NCBI GenBank assembly: GCA_964036045.1
Contig: OZ038383.1
Coordinates: 68,407,888-68,471,887 of the forward strand
Length of the DNA: 64,000 nucleotides
Direction of reading: 5' to 3'
DNA from: Eutreptiella sp. 'Long Island Sound 2002'
Taxonomy: Eukaryota; Euglenozoa; Euglenophyceae; Eutreptiales; Eutreptiaceae
Shown here: positions 35,570-47,331 of the stretch, one piece after another
Layout: each line of letters starts with the position of its first letter
How positions within the stretch are numbered: the first letter of the stretch is position 1
Made by a program: the position numbers and the translations under genes
Notes under the pieces: model-generated
The model's input: the letters and a program-made list of their open reading frames with translations, nothing else
Told to the model about the DNA's origin: nothing
Database searches by the model: none

Positions 35570-37691
35570 ATGCCACCGCGGGTCAAAGACACTTTCGGTT
35601 GGATTGCCCCGTCCGAGGTCTATTTCACCCACTCCAAAATTAGACCCAAGTTCTCCTGTGGCCGTGCAGTGGTTGACACTCTTCAAGACATCCGTGATGG
35701 CAAAGTGAAGATCGAGAGCCTCCCGAAGATTACGGTTTTACGGGAGGGGGAGTGCCTCTTCAGTCTGAACAATCGCAGGCTCTGGATCCTGAAGCAGTGT
35801 GAGATGGAGGGGCTGCTCCTGGATGGCAAAGTGTACGTGAGGGTGTGCCTGACTGTGGAATACACATGTGAAATGAATCATTGCCGAAGAAATTTGTGGC
35901 CCATGTATTGTGCTTTGCCCCCCCCCGCCCCCTCCCTTGGGCTTAGCTGGCCTGAGTTAGATTTTGCCCCTCCTTGGGCCCCCAACCCACCCTCCCTCCC
36001 TCACTCAAAGGACACCCGCTTAACACTCATAGAGGTGCCTGGGTCCTGACTGTGGGCAGCGGTGGTTCCGGAATGACTCAAGTGAAGACTGGGTGTCTGT
36101 CGTCAATGGCCCCTGAGATGAACGCCCAGCCTGCATTGCAGAAACAGTGCAGTATTGTGGGGTTGAGGACTCTGCCGTTGATGGTGCCAACAGCCAAGGT
36201 TGTTGGCATGTCTGATTGTCGCATTGCTCATCACGTCAGGACACATAGCACAGTCACCTCCTCAGATTGGGGTAGTCTGAGCCATCATGGGCGCACCTTA
36301 TGATGTTAGTAGTTCTTTGGAGACTGTGGAAGTCAGGTTGTTCAGCCAATAGAGCCCCCGAACGCTGATGGGGCTGGCTCAATGGAGTTGCTCTGCAGTC
36401 CGGCCCGAAACTTTTTTTAATATGGCTCAATTTTTTTTCACGGAACGCACAGCAGTGGTGAATTTTCTGGACGCCCCCCCTGTCGCTCTGATTCCAAGAC
36501 ATACCCCTTTTGCTTTCTCTGGTTTTCGGGGTCCAGGTACAATGTAGTGTCTGATGCAGTTGCTTTACTCCATGACTCCAAGGTCTACAGAGGCTGTCCT
36601 CTGTCCTTGACGAACCCAAAGACATTGCTGGACTCTGTTGCGCTCAAAGTTTCAGAAGGCAGAGGCTGACCAGCTATGCCTGTCGCCCCCATACCATAAT
36701 CACCGACTGCCGGTGAGCGTCAGTTTTATCAAATGTTGTCAGATAATCGCTGGCTGCTGCAGTCCTGCCACCCAACACATCGGGCTGACCCTGTGGGTGT
36801 GTTTCCAGGTGGTGTGCAGGTTGTGGAAGCTGTTGCTGCAGTGCAACTACTTCCATGAGGCTCCCAGTCCTGATGTGAAGCAGCATATTCCTGTGAGGGT
36901 GACGGCAATGGTTTGTCAGCCATGCCTAGCTTCAAGCGTCGGAAAACCAGACTTGGAACGTGATCCTGCACCATATCACAAACATCAGCACATTGGGCAT
37001 TAAGCAGTGGAAGCCTCTTGGCTGAAAATAGGCCCAATAGTTGTGTTGCGCCATCCAGGCACAGACCTAAGAAATCTCTGGGCCTCCGTCTCACCACCAC
37101 AATGTGTATGAGCAATGCGCCAGAAATTGCATTTTGTTACGGATCCCTGAGCCTTTCGACATTATCACGCAGTGTTGTTTGTTGATCTTGTGGGTTGTAG
37201 TCCATTCTCTCAATTGGTTTGGTGAGGTCTCACTCAAGTGTTGATGAAGTCATGGGGTTTCTTGTCGTTGATGGATATAAGAGTTGATGAAGTAATGTGT
37301 CGTGTTGATTTCTTTTGGTTCTCAGATGCAGCAGCAGCAGCAGTCAAAAAGATTAGCCCAGAAGTACACCGCTGACAAGTGCTCCAAACAGGCCAAGTTC
37401 ATGGCCGAAGGTTTGGAGAGGCCGTCACCAAAGTGCCTGGAGAACCGGGATACGGAGAATGGGGACGTGGATCAAGGCACTGGCTCTGGGGATGTGCCGT
37501 CCCCGAAGCTGTTGTCCGACCAACTGCGGCGTGCACAGACCACGTCCTCAATTTCGAAGACTGCCTCGCAGTCTAAGAACGGCAACCGACGCAGCAAGCG
37601 GCACGACAGAATGGAGTCAAGTGACAGTGATGAAGAAATCACTCTGGCCTCGAATTTAAGCCGATTGAAAATGAAGGGCACTGTCGTTTAA
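35570..37691 (+). CDS. Conserved eukaryotic protein, unknown function; two-exon model
   Basis: Exon 1 (35570 to about 35836) starts MPPRVKDTFGWIAPSEVYFT and contains THSKIRPKFSCGR, VVDTLQDIRDGK, LPKITVL and SLNNRRLWILKQCE. This resembles a small eukaryotic protein family with FTHS-x-I-x-P-x-F and NNRRLW(V/I)LK motifs whose function I do not know. A consensus donor GTGAGG at 35837 is in phase 0. Exon 2 (37326-37691) begins after a good acceptor (TTCTTTTGGTTCTCAG), reads five Gln, then SKRLAQKYTADKCSKQAKFM, a Ser-rich stretch and an acidic SSDSDEEI patch, and ends KMKGTVV before TAA. The join keeps frame and yields about 210 residues. Alternatives: the exon runs on to VRVC (family members often have a VRVR strand here) and another exon lies at 36.6-37.0 kb. 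Exon 1 is clean of stops, unlike all LINE copies around it, so this is the best candidate host gene. Confidence 0.5.
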
Positions 37692-37868
37692 GAACGGACA
37701 GTGACGTGTTTATCTTGGTGGCGATGGGGGTGAGGGGGTGGAGATCTGGAGTGGGAGTGGGAAGAGGTGCGATCCTGGATTGGTAGTGGGGTGTGGGTGG
37801 GGGCTAGGGGTTTTCTGGGGGCTGGGGAGGGGGGTTGAGATTGTTCTGGCTGCGAAATTACATCTGCA

Positions 37869-38874
37869 GTTGAGCCTGAGGAAGACATGACGGCAGGTGC
37901 TTTGCAAGCTGCTGAGGCCTCTGCGAGGGGCACCTCCTCAGTCCGGGTTTCCAAGCCCCTTGGGAGTATATGCATCCCACTGAAAAAGCGCCCCAGGCTC
38001 ACACTTTCTGTTCACCCCCACAGTGCATCCCTGGGAAATTTTGTCCAGAAAAATGATCTTCGGGACGCAAATCAGCTCGAAGAGAGGTTGTTAGATCAAG
38101 CACAGGCATGTGCGCCATCTACCCTGACCCCCCCTTGCAATCCTCCTCCCCGGGGGGGGGGGACTGTCACCTCACTGTTTTGCTAGGCAATATCTATTGC
38201 AGTGGTTTGTGTTCCCCATCTCTCACACCCACGTTCTTGCATTGCTTTCCCATCGCTTCAAAGGATTCGGCGCCCCCAAAGAAGTCGGTGCCTGCCCCCC
38301 AGGCACGAGCAAAGCCAGCCCCCAAACAGGCTGGTTGGACTGTGCAAGCGGGTGCTAAGCCGGCTGCCAAATTAGCCCCATTCTCCAGTGCCCCCTCTTC
38401 ATCAGCCACGCACCCTGTGCCCGATATGCAAACTGAACATGTGCAAAAGTTCAAAGTGTGCTATTCTCATACCCAGAATTTCTTTCCCCTTCCTTTGGAC
38501 CCCCAATAACATCTGTGTTACATGAATCCTCTTGGCGGAGCATCAATGCAAAAGTCGCTTCACTTGTGTTATGTCTGCTTGCATCAGTGGAGGGTACCAA
38601 AGTTTGCTTTGAAATGCTCTTCCCCCCCCCCCCCGAGTGGAGAGACCGTCACGCGCTAGGGGGGGATATTTAAAGGGGGGTCAGGGTGCCCCCTGTTTAG
38701 GGGGTCATTTGCATGTGTTACCCCAATGGGTGATCTCAAATGTAACCCCTTGTAACATCATCATTTTCAGAGACAAAATTACCCCCCAAGGAATTTTTCG
38801 AATTTGACCCTCCCCCTACCTGCCTGACTGTGGGGTGCATTACCTCTGGTTTGCATTTGTCTGTTTTTAATTAG
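37869..38874 (+). CDS. Unidentified Ala/Pro/Lys-rich protein, three-exon model
   Basis: Exon a (37869-38105) reads VEPEEDMTAGALQAAEASAR and ends EERLLDQAQ. The frame resumes at 38264 with DSAPPKKSVPAPQARAKPAP, giving an intron 38106-38263 (158 bp) with GC-AG ends and AG|G at both borders. Exon b ends VQKFK at 38455 before GTGTGC; a third open piece TKLPPKEFFEFDPPP (38773-38874) follows TTTTCAGAG and ends with TAG, all phase 0. No start codon or upstream exon is fixed; it could continue the previous gene, or the whole could be chance. Low-complexity, disordered, basic: no function proposed. Intron b includes a C-rich run near 38624. Confidence 0.35.
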
Positions 38875-39340
38875 GTCACACCCCCCTTGTACCTGGCTAC
38901 CACTTCTGTTGGGATGGGGGGCGGTTTGGGGGGCCAAAACTTTGTTGCGTATTGAGGCCACTACGCGTCAATTTGGACCCAAGTCTTGAACAACTTCCTT
39001 CTTGTACATGGGCCCCTGAACCAATGGCGGGGGTCTTGGGAGCAAGCGTTAGTGCGCAGCGCATGCACATGGCTATTTTTTGGGCGACTCCTAATTCCTA
39101 CCCCTGTTTTCGGGGTGGATTGTACCCCTCGGATGGGTGAGTGGGTGGGTGGGTGGGATGGAATGATTTGGGATGATTTCTCCTCACGGACTTGCCCCTT
39201 TCCGGTTTGCAAATATGGACGCGCCCCTTTTTCCTCACCTATTCTTACCCAGTTTGCCTAGATGTGTTTCACGGCTACAATGTACCCTTTGCGAGCCGCA
39301 CTTTTGAATGAGCTCGCGAACTTTGATGATATTTTGTCCA
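38875..39340. other. No gene recognised
   Basis: A GGGTGAGTGGGTGGGTGGGTGGG stretch near 39133-39158 is a possible G-quadruplex former; nothing else seen. Confidence 0.5.
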
Positions 39341-39640
39341 TTTTGTCCGTGGTTCTTCACCTTTGTGCCCGTTTGCCGTGGTTGCTTCACCCAAAATTCA
39401 AGAAAAATCTAAACTCGCAAGATGTAATTTGAATCGCCTAAATTGCATGCTACCATTGCTAAATTTGCTAAATTCGCGCGCATATTCGCATTCTTGTTTG
39501 CAGTGTGGTTCGCAAATCATATTCGCGTTCATGTTCGCCAGAAGATTGCCGGATTTTCGCGCAATTTTCGCGCGAATACTCCTTCCCTTTTTCCAAATTG
39601 CACTTCTGCATGCTTTTGTTCCTTTGTGTAGCTTCAAATT
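39340..39640. repeat. AT-rich segment with TTCGCGCAA/TTTTCGCGCG motifs, copy 1
   Basis: Dense in TTCGC and GCGAA words (AAATTCGCGCGCATATTCGC, ATTTTCGCGCAATTTTCGCG). Related segments lie at 46490-46600 and 48195-48275, each just upstream of a retroelement-like frame. Confidence 0.45.
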
Positions 39641-40239
39641 CTTACGCAATGTCCCAAATGGCCCTCTCCCAAGTCGGCAGCCTCCCCGACCCGCTCGCCA
39701 ACACCCTCGGCCGGTACCAAGCCCTCCCCCCCCCCCCCCCCCGCACACCCTCCATCAGGCCACCTACACGGGTAGCCTGCTTGTGGGGGAGGGGGTAGAC
39801 TAGGCAAAGGGTTTGGACCCCTCCCCCACACTCATTCACATCGACATGAGGGATCTTGAGCGGGCGGGAGCATTCAGCAAGAAGGGGTGGGCCGCACAGT
39901 TGTGACGAGAGTTGCAGGTGGCCCTCCCCAATTTTACGGGCCCTCCACCTCATCCCCTCCGTTAAGACGGTCGACCCCCCTTTGGGAATCATGTCGACCC
40001 AATGGGGAGAGGAAAATGAAGTCTGGCACCTGCACCGACTACCCCACCACCAACTTGGTGCCCCCCCCCCCCCATGGACATGATTTCCTTGAATGAGTAC
40101 TTCCCTGCCGGTAATCCGCATGGGGACCATTCTACGTTCCCCTTTGAATGGCGGACCACTGCCTCTCAATGGTGGTACGACTTGGGACTCATCCCCTCCC
40201 ACCCCGAAATGCCCCCCCTCCACCACATCCCCGATATCA
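39641..40239 (+). pseudogene. Broken Pro-rich frame upstream of LINE tail
   Basis: Protein-like islands with frameshifts: SQMALSQVGSLPDPLANTLG, a poly-Pro run made by a C17 tract (39727), HIDMRDLERAGAFSKKGWA, and EWRTTASQWWYDLGLIP. Probably the reverse-transcriptase-side part of the LINE that continues at 40240, but no catalytic motif was seen. A C14 run interrupts at 40061. Confidence 0.35.
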
Positions 40240-41340
40240 CTGTTCCCGCCCTCCACCAACCTACCCCCCAGCTTAAAAGATTTTGCATATCAGTGCATGT
40301 GGCACAAACTAAAAGTACGGCACCGCCTAGAACCATGGATGAAAACTTCTGCCTGCCCCATGTGTGGAGCGCGGGAGACTGTGTTCCACACCTTGCGCAA
40401 ATGTGCTTTCTATGCGCGCACGCATAGATTCATGGTGGAGTGCTTTGGGGAATGGAGGGTGAATGGTAAAACAGGGCGCTGGATGCACTTCCCACTGGAA
40501 CACACTTTTAGCACCACACTAGGGCTCATCCTGTGGGCAGCCCGCAAGGCACACTCGGCAACGTGCTGCTTGGCTGCACCGAACAATACACCCACATTTG
40601 AACAATATGTCCACCGGTGGCTCCAAGAGCTGAAAACGTTACTTACCTGGGAACCACTGAAAGGTCACCGTGGTGGCGTCCAAAAGTTCTTTAACTCGCT
40701 CATGTATTTCATATAGGAGGGTACGTTTAGAGGCAGTGCACATCAATTGGCGCACGCGTTGAGTGCATGATGCACCCTCAACCTTGCACAACAATCCAAA
40801 ACAGCGAAAACGCAATGAACGTAAAGCGACAGTGGCCCAGCAAGTCATTGGCATCCAACAAGTTTACCTTGCAGAGGGATGGCACATCTTTCATTTTGAT
40901 GGTTCGGCCACATGCTACCCCAAGGCCGGTTGGGTGGGGGGTTTTGGCAGTTGCCACTAGGGGCAGTGGGAATTCTCCTCCCCGCTGGACACACTCGAAA
41001 AGCAAACCAACAACAGGGCGGAGTTGAAAGCGGCAATCTCGGCAGTGGTGAAAGTCTCACAAAAGACAGCAATTTTTGGGGACTGTACTTATGTGCTGGA
41101 TGGCGAGGCCAGCAAGGCCTATACATGGCGGCGACGCCATGGTGCCTGTCCACAGGTCCCGTGCCCAACTCGGACCTGTGGGCAGCCCTGCTGCTCGCCA
41201 TTGACATGGCGCAGCACTTAATTAGGTGGGCCTGGTCCCCATTGCACCAGGGCATACCAGGCAATGAAAAGGCAGACGCCCTAGCCGAGAAGGAGAGGCA
41301 ACACCACCCTCTCCTCAAGTATCCTTCTCCGGACAAAAAG
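40240..41340 (+). pseudogene. LINE ORF2 C-terminus: zinc-binding region and RNase H
   Basis: Same family and domain order as 273-1496. Zinc-binding motif CPMCGARETVFHTLRKC at about 40355-40405, helical linker, then RNase H: FHFDGSATC (first Asp, near 40893), GWVGGFG, NNRAEL (Glu, near 41010), GDCTYV (Asp, near 41078), and GIPGNEKADALAEK (Asp, near 41265). All four acidic residues survive. The first three motifs lie in one frame interrupted only by TAG at 40958-40960; the last motif lies in another frame after an indel near 41130-41160. Upstream helical part ends with TAG at 40714-40716. Relatively young copy. Confidence 0.75.
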
Positions 41341-41699
41341 AAGACATCCCACACACCAAGCCCGGCAGCCCCAGTCAAGGGGCGTACACAATTTTTGTCT
41401 GACTGCGATACCGATATGGAAACAGCCGTGCGCATGCCTCTATTCAACACACCTTCGCAGGCCACGTTAGACGACCAGGAAACAGATGACTTTCCAACAG
41501 CACACTCTGTGGTGAGTTCGCTGTTGGGTTCACCCCCTCCCTATGCGGCCCCCGCCCCCTGGCGGTTTGGAGGGCGTTGGGACCCGAACCGATGTCCGAC
41601 GCATGCCTTCCTTCTGTGGATAAAGAGGCCTTGTCACCGACGCCCCAACCCATGTACTTGCGCGCATCAGCCCTACCGGATCTTGAGCTCGAAGACTCA

Positions 41700-43656
41700 G
41701 TAGAACGATGCCTCCTTGTCGACTTAGATGAGTGCAGCAGTGATGCCAGTGATACCTGTAAAGCCAGGAAGAAGAGACCTACCTGCGACCTTAGCAAAGA
41801 ACTACCCTCCCGAGCGGTGCCTATTCGCAACGACTTGGCTATACTCACCCAGCTGGGTGCTCGCACCGCACTTCACATAGCACTTCCGCCGCGTCCGGCC
41901 GGGGGGCCCCTACCTCATCGACAACAAAAGCTCCGATGATGGCGTCCTCCTGTCAGCCCGCAAAGAGCAGGTGGGGGATGCCCTCCACACGCGCCACTAC
42001 GTTGCCCCACACCGGTACAACGAAGACCCCTCGGCGGGCACGGTGCCTGCTGGATATTGCCCTGTCACCATCGCGGGCATACCGTGCTACTCAAAGCAGC
42101 AACCGCCAACCGGAACGTCCCTATACTCCCATGGCAGCCTTCAAACAGTTGAGATTGCGGGCTCGGAATACCAGTTGGCGGGCGCGGCAGTGACAAAAGG
42201 GCCTCTTCGCATCCTTGCCCGGGTGGCGGGCCCAGAGCAGTCCTACAGGGCTGAAATGTACGGAGCAGCCATTGGCGCAGCCATCGCATCCGACGGTGAC
42301 AGTCAATACATCGACAACATGGCCGTCACAAAATGCGCACACCACCGACCCACGCACGAATGTTCCGACGCCAACATCCGCCACAAAGTGTGCGACCAAC
42401 TGCAACACAAACACGTCACCGCGGAGTGGATCCCCAGCCACCGCCTTGAGACGGAGGCCCGTAACGCGCAGGAACGCGAACAAATTCGGCGCAATGGGGA
42501 AGTAGACGTGCTTGCCAAGATGGCCACGGGCCTACCCGTGCCGGATTGCGACCCGCGGCGCCCCGAATATATTGCAATGTGCGGCGGGCCCGCCCCCACT
42601 CCGGCGCGGAAATGGATCCTCCACCGGAGACGTGTTGTCACTTTCGACGGTGCGCATTGGGTATCCTGGCTGCCGATGTGCGGGGACCGACGAATGCTCT
42701 GGGTTAAATGGCTTTGGGGCCACGTACGATGGGATGGGACGGGCGCGCCGTGGGACCATACCACCCCCAATTGCCCCATATGTCCCCTCCATCACGGTAC
42801 CACTGTCCACAAACGCCTCATCCACTGCATGCGTTGGAAACTCGCATTTCTCAACATGTGGCTTAGCACCTGGGGACCGTGGCAAGATACGGTAACGGAA
42901 TGGTGGAGTAGGGTGTCGGCGGAGGACCTACACCATGTTTCCTGCCTTCGCATACCACAGTCCCTATGGGACCACATTCCCCGAACAAGCAGGGGTAGGT
43001 AGACCTCAAGGAGCGTGTGGCCTGGCACCAGTACCACGCCCTACATGGGGTATGCCAACTGCGCGGCCCACTGACCATGCCCCCCCCGCAACCCACAAGT
43101 GCCGCCCACGCCCTCCACAGCGGTGTCGGCATGGTACACAAAGCTGCGCCCACGAGCTGTCCGACCGAACCCCATGGACTCTGTCCTCCGCAATCAAGTA
43201 GGGTATACAGGGCCCCGGGAGAGAACATCACAGCGGGATTTCCGCGCCTCTCAAGAGACGTCCCACCGTCGAGCGGTGCGCACATGGGACCGGGTGCAGT
43301 CGTACCACACCAGGTCATGGGCGGTGAAATATCTTGACCGGTGCCTCTGTCCCACTGCCGCAGACCCAGGGGCACAGCAGGTAGCTTCGGCAATGCAATA
43401 TTTTGCCCAGCCTTGGTCTCTGCATCAGCGTGCCTTTCTCGGGGCCTCACTGATGGATTCATACCGCGATGTGCTAGATTATGTGGTGCGGCAGTCACGG
43501 CACCGGCACACCCTTTTGCGACGTGCTAGAGTGTGGACCACCTCCGAAAACCAACACTACCAGCGGCATAACCAAAGGATTCAGCTCTTTTCGGTGATCA
43601 GCCAATTGTGGGCAACTGAGCGCGCCGCCCACCGGGTGAAGTCGCCTCTGCCTTAA
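41700..43656 (+). pseudogene. Second LINE family: connection region, RNase H, zinc-binding tail
   Basis: The main frame 41971-43002 (preceded by YLIDNKSSDDGVLLSARKEQ from about 41910, joined across a G-run shift) contains an RNase H-like fold: LYSHGS where YTDGS is expected (first Asp replaced by His), SYRAEMYGAA (Glu), YIDNMAV (Asp) and NGEVDVLAKMA (Asp), then a zinc-binding motif CPICPLHHGT...HKRLIHC at about 42775-42830. The order RNase H before zinc motif differs from the neighbouring family. The same frame continues through TAG (43000-43002) and TGA (about 43072) to 43656 with an Arg/His-rich region of unknown role. The decayed sequence at 26.7-27.5 kb is a relative. The first 270 bp overlap the tail of the preceding LINE (ELEDSVERCLLVDLDE), so one inserted into or recombined with the other. 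Confidence 0.65.
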
Positions 43657-44089
43657 CGCCAATGCCGCACAAGACCGGGCATCCTGGGCCAACGCCCGAC
43701 ACCGGACAAGGCCCCTGCAAAGCGACGAAAGCTTGTCACTCTTGAGGACCTGTGGGGAATGGCACACACTTGATCCACCTTGTCTTAACCCCCTTAAATC
43801 TTACGCATTATAGGCTTGCCATATGGCGTGGCGGTTTTGCCTACCGCATCAGAGCGCCCTCCAGTATACGCATGTGAACTCTGGGTCTTTGCCATGTGCC
43901 CCGCGTTGCGGGGATCCACTGTATCATATGCTGGAGACACCCACTTTCCCAAGCGCAGTCTTGAGTACTCTTTGAACTTCTGGAGTCAATCAAAAAAAAT
44001 GTAAAACCAGGAAGAGGAGAGCTAAGCTGAAGAGTCGAAGGTCTTCGCCATAACTCCCAGCTAGGCCCCACCACACCTAGTGAGACACA
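43657..44089. other. No gene recognised
   Basis: 3' region of the preceding LINE; only short frames. Confidence 0.4.
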
Positions 44090-44893
44090 ATGCGGTCCCA
44101 TGCGGTCCCTCTTTTTCCTTTGCACTTAGATTGTTGCAACCACATTGGCCTATGTCCTGTCACGGGAGCACACCCGAGCATCATGACACGGGGAGGACAC
44201 CACACAAAACGTGGGAGAGGGCAACAGCCCGAACGGCCGAGACCGCCCAGACCGCCTACACCAAAAACAACACGCCAGCGATTCAAAGTGCAAGCACTCA
44301 AAAAACCGCAGGAGGTTGAAGATGAGGCCCCGGGGTTCCCCAACTTCACCCACGGCGCCATCCAATGGCGTCAAAACCAACAAGTGTGGATGAGGCTACA
44401 CATCTAGGGACCATCCGGCATGATGGTTGAAATCGTAACAACACTCGGCACACCAGAACCAATGTCGCATCACGACCTTTTTTCGCTGATGGTGGCCATG
44501 TATTGGCTGCTTAAACAGCGTGTTTGTGAAAACATGCGCACCAATTGGACCCGGAAAAGAGAAGACCATAGGCACACCTTCATTTGGGAGGCCACTTTGT
44601 CGGTACCCACTGCAGCAGGGCGAAGGCTAGTGCGCACATCAGCCGGCAGGTCCAGGGATTATCATTACATTTGGTTTGTTGGGACGGCAGAAGTACTGAG
44701 GCACTTTCAGCAGACATTATTCCATGCAAGTGACCTCATTTCAAGGAATGCGGCACGTTTTCTCTACACGTATTTGCTGACTCTCTCTTCAGCCAGGCAG
44801 TATTAGTGGAAATCAGCCGCGTGTTTTGTCACGGGCGCACCTCAGGGGGTTTAATTGCCCAAGGCAGATATACTTGTTTTGGCAGGAAGATGA
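44090..44893 (+). CDS. Unidentified frame interrupted only by TAG/TAA
   Basis: One frame without TGA from 44090 to the TGA at 44891-44893, crossed by TAG 44405-44407, TAG 44804-44806 and TAA 44852-44854. If UAR is glutamine this is a 267-codon protein; otherwise it is three pieces. The N-terminal third is basic and Pro/Arg-rich (TKRGRGQQPERPRPPRPP, KVQALKKPQEVEDE); the rest looks globular (PMSHHDLFSLMVAMYWLLKQ, DYHYIWFVGTAEVLRHFQQT). No motif known to me. Possibly an ORF1-like nucleic-acid-binding protein of a retroelement, judged only by its basic start and neighbours. Confidence 0.35.
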
Positions 44894-45542
44894 GAGCATA
44901 ATGAGAGCATAAGCAAATTAGGGTCTGCCTTCGCGGGCCCTAACCACTGTCTGCCACTTTAGGTTTAGCAAGGGTACAGGTGCACAAGTAGGGGGAGGCA
45001 GTAGGACGGAACAGATCGCAGGCAGAGCAAGCCGCCACAGAGCCAGCACTTATGCACCTCTAACTGTACATACTGAACTCCAAGAACCTCCTAAACTCTG
45101 CAATGGCTACAATCCCCGCTTTGAGGGGCTAAGGGGAGCGTTTGAAAACCTCGACTGAGACGTCCACCAGATGCGTGGGTTGAGACGGTTGGGCAGGAAG
45201 GAGGGGTTAGGCGTGGCATAGGCGGGGTGGGGTGGGGCAAAGGGGCGGTGCGCTAAGGGAGTTCAGAGGTAATCAAGGGGGAGGGGGTCGGCCAATCACC
45301 GATACCAACCCCCCCCCCCCCCATGGCCGTCAACTTTGTTGATGGCCTGGGGTATATGGTGAACGGGGACCTTCCAGGCCCCCATGACTGCAAGACGGCA
45401 TGGGCTCCATAGGTTCCACATTTTTTTGTATGTTGTTTGTACCCAACAAGATTTGGAACAGCAAAAGGTTGATCCCTACCTGCCCCAACCATAATAGTCT
45501 AGGGCCACTAAAATAGAGGTTTTAAACGGTTTAAAAAAGCAC
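44894..45542. other. No gene recognised
   Basis: Includes a C14 run at about 45308. Short frames only. Confidence 0.5.
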
Positions 45543-46411
45543 ATGGGTAACCTAAAGGACGGCATGCCTGACCCCTTGGCATTTGTTCACCCCATGCACC
45601 ATGATTCCGTGATTGTGTCCGGTGAGGATTCCGGCGATCAGCTCGCCCACACGGACACCTCCACTGCCCCCCCCCCCCCCCCCTCGGTTCTTCCCCCGTC
45701 CGACCTCGTACCGGCGGACTCCTACCTCTCCACTTTTGTGGCCCTCTCCCCCCAATACCGCCCGAATCTTGAGGCGGGAACAACCTTGGGGGAGGCCGAG
45801 GTGGGGATGTGGGAACAGGTCCTCCTCAACCAAGGGGAGGTCCTCATCATAGTGAGCACCACTCCACCACGGTCTTCCTCGCCCTCTCAGACAACTAATG
45901 CATGGGGCCTTGTTCACCGAGTGGACCCCAAACGAAAAACAGGCGAGTATTGTCCCCAACACCACCTACGCTGACCCCCCTACTCACCCTAACCTCAAGC
46001 CTTTTTTTCATGGGGACACTGGACCACCGCAATCTCCCCACGTATGGCCAAGTTTTCTTCCCAGGAGCGGGGCGGGAGGCGCATTTGGGCTTGGCGGTGG
46101 AGGACCTGAGGGACGATGTCTTCAACGCCGCCGTCGTCCCAACAGTAGACACAGGCCCCCTAGTGTGCACCCACCACCCCTGCTTCTTGACTCGCTCCAC
46201 TGCGGGTTTGCACCCCCTCACCGTCCACGTTGGCGAGCTCGTCATTTACAACGGGCCCCATCAGCTTGAGGTGGTGAAGGAGGCCCACTGCGATGGGCAC
46301 ACCCGCATCATGTGGGCTCTAGGGAGCATCCTACCGCCCACGCGGTGGGCTAGCTGTTGGCAGCTGGTCAACAAGGTCCCCCTGCTCACGCGCACGAAGG
46401 AGGAGAATTGA
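45543..46411 (+). pseudogene. Unidentified protein-like frames with frameshifts
   Basis: Three frames read on from one another: MPDPLAFVHPMHHDSVIVSG, a poly-Pro run from C16 at 45668, then YLSTFVALSPQYRPNLEAGT and MWEQVLLNQGEVLIIVSTT; after a shift ALFTEWTPNEKQASIVP; after another shift NLPTYGQVFFPGAGREAHLG to ...LTRTKEEN at TGA 46409-46411. The style resembles 39641-40239 (Pro run followed by a globular part), suggesting a repeat family. Function unknown. Confidence 0.35.
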
Positions 46412-47331
46412 GGCGGATGGACCATTCTGTTTCCATGTCAGTGCTAGGTATGCGGTGCACAACATGAATCCCCACCGGTACAAAAAGCAATGCGATTTTT
46501 GCGCGATTTTTGCGCTCATGCATATAGCATCCGTGGTTCGCCTGCGATTTGCGTTTGCAAATTTCGCCTGATTTTCGCGCAATTTCCACGTCATTCGATG
46601 TTGTTTGTTTGCAAGCTTCCTTGAAGCGCACCGTTTGCACTTTCTGATTGCTCTGCAGGTTTCGTAGCAATGCTTGGAGCCCGACCCCGGCGTATTGTAG
46701 CGTGGGGCAAAGCGGTTTCTCCATGCCACGGCGGCCCATGCCCCGGAAAAGTCGCACGCTTGCCTGCCCAGCCGCGCTCGTTTTGGAACGCGTTGCGTTC
46801 CTTCGAGCTCCACGCGGTATTTCTCTTCCGCCCCCCTCCCCCCCCGAGTCACCCTTTAGGCTGCCATACTGCGCCCAGCGCTGCAGTGGTGCACGAGCCC
46901 ACCGCTGGGACCGGCACCACCGGCTACCCGGCTAATGCTCCAACCATCGTTACCCTCTTAATGTTGCAGCAGCTGCTGCCCTTCGCGTGGAAACTCGACC
47001 TTCGGGGGCGGAAAAGTGCGAGGGTGGGGTTTGTGGCTGCCACGTGGCAGGTGGATGTCGAGACCCAGGGTGGGGAGCAGACCCCCCACCCCCTCCGCAT
47101 GTCGTTTCCTTGTGCTGTCACCGTGTCCGGTGTGTAGCTCGAGGAGGGGGAAAGTTGATTGTGCTTTTCGCAAACAGGCCCGGCGGGGGGGGGGGGGGGG
47201 GGGCAATAGAAGCCGGGGTGCGCGGTGGAGGGCACACAAGGGGTTCCTTAGGGGCAAGTGGTGCGGCATAGGGTGCTTGGGGTCACCGGGGTCCAAGTTA
47301 GGGGGCATCGCGTGGAGACACGTGGCTCCTA
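46412..47331. other. No gene recognised; contains TTTTTGCGCGA segment
   Basis: 46490-46600 repeats the GCGATTTTTGCGCG and TTTCGCCTGATTTTCGCGCA theme of 39340-39640. A G run of about 20 nt starts near 47186, the longest in the window. Confidence 0.4.

Noticed and set aside
37688-38002. Minus-strand Pro/Ser/His-rich frame opposite the Ala/Pro/Lys-rich gene model
   Set aside because: The plus strand offers a splice-consistent continuation; the minus frame has no continuation.
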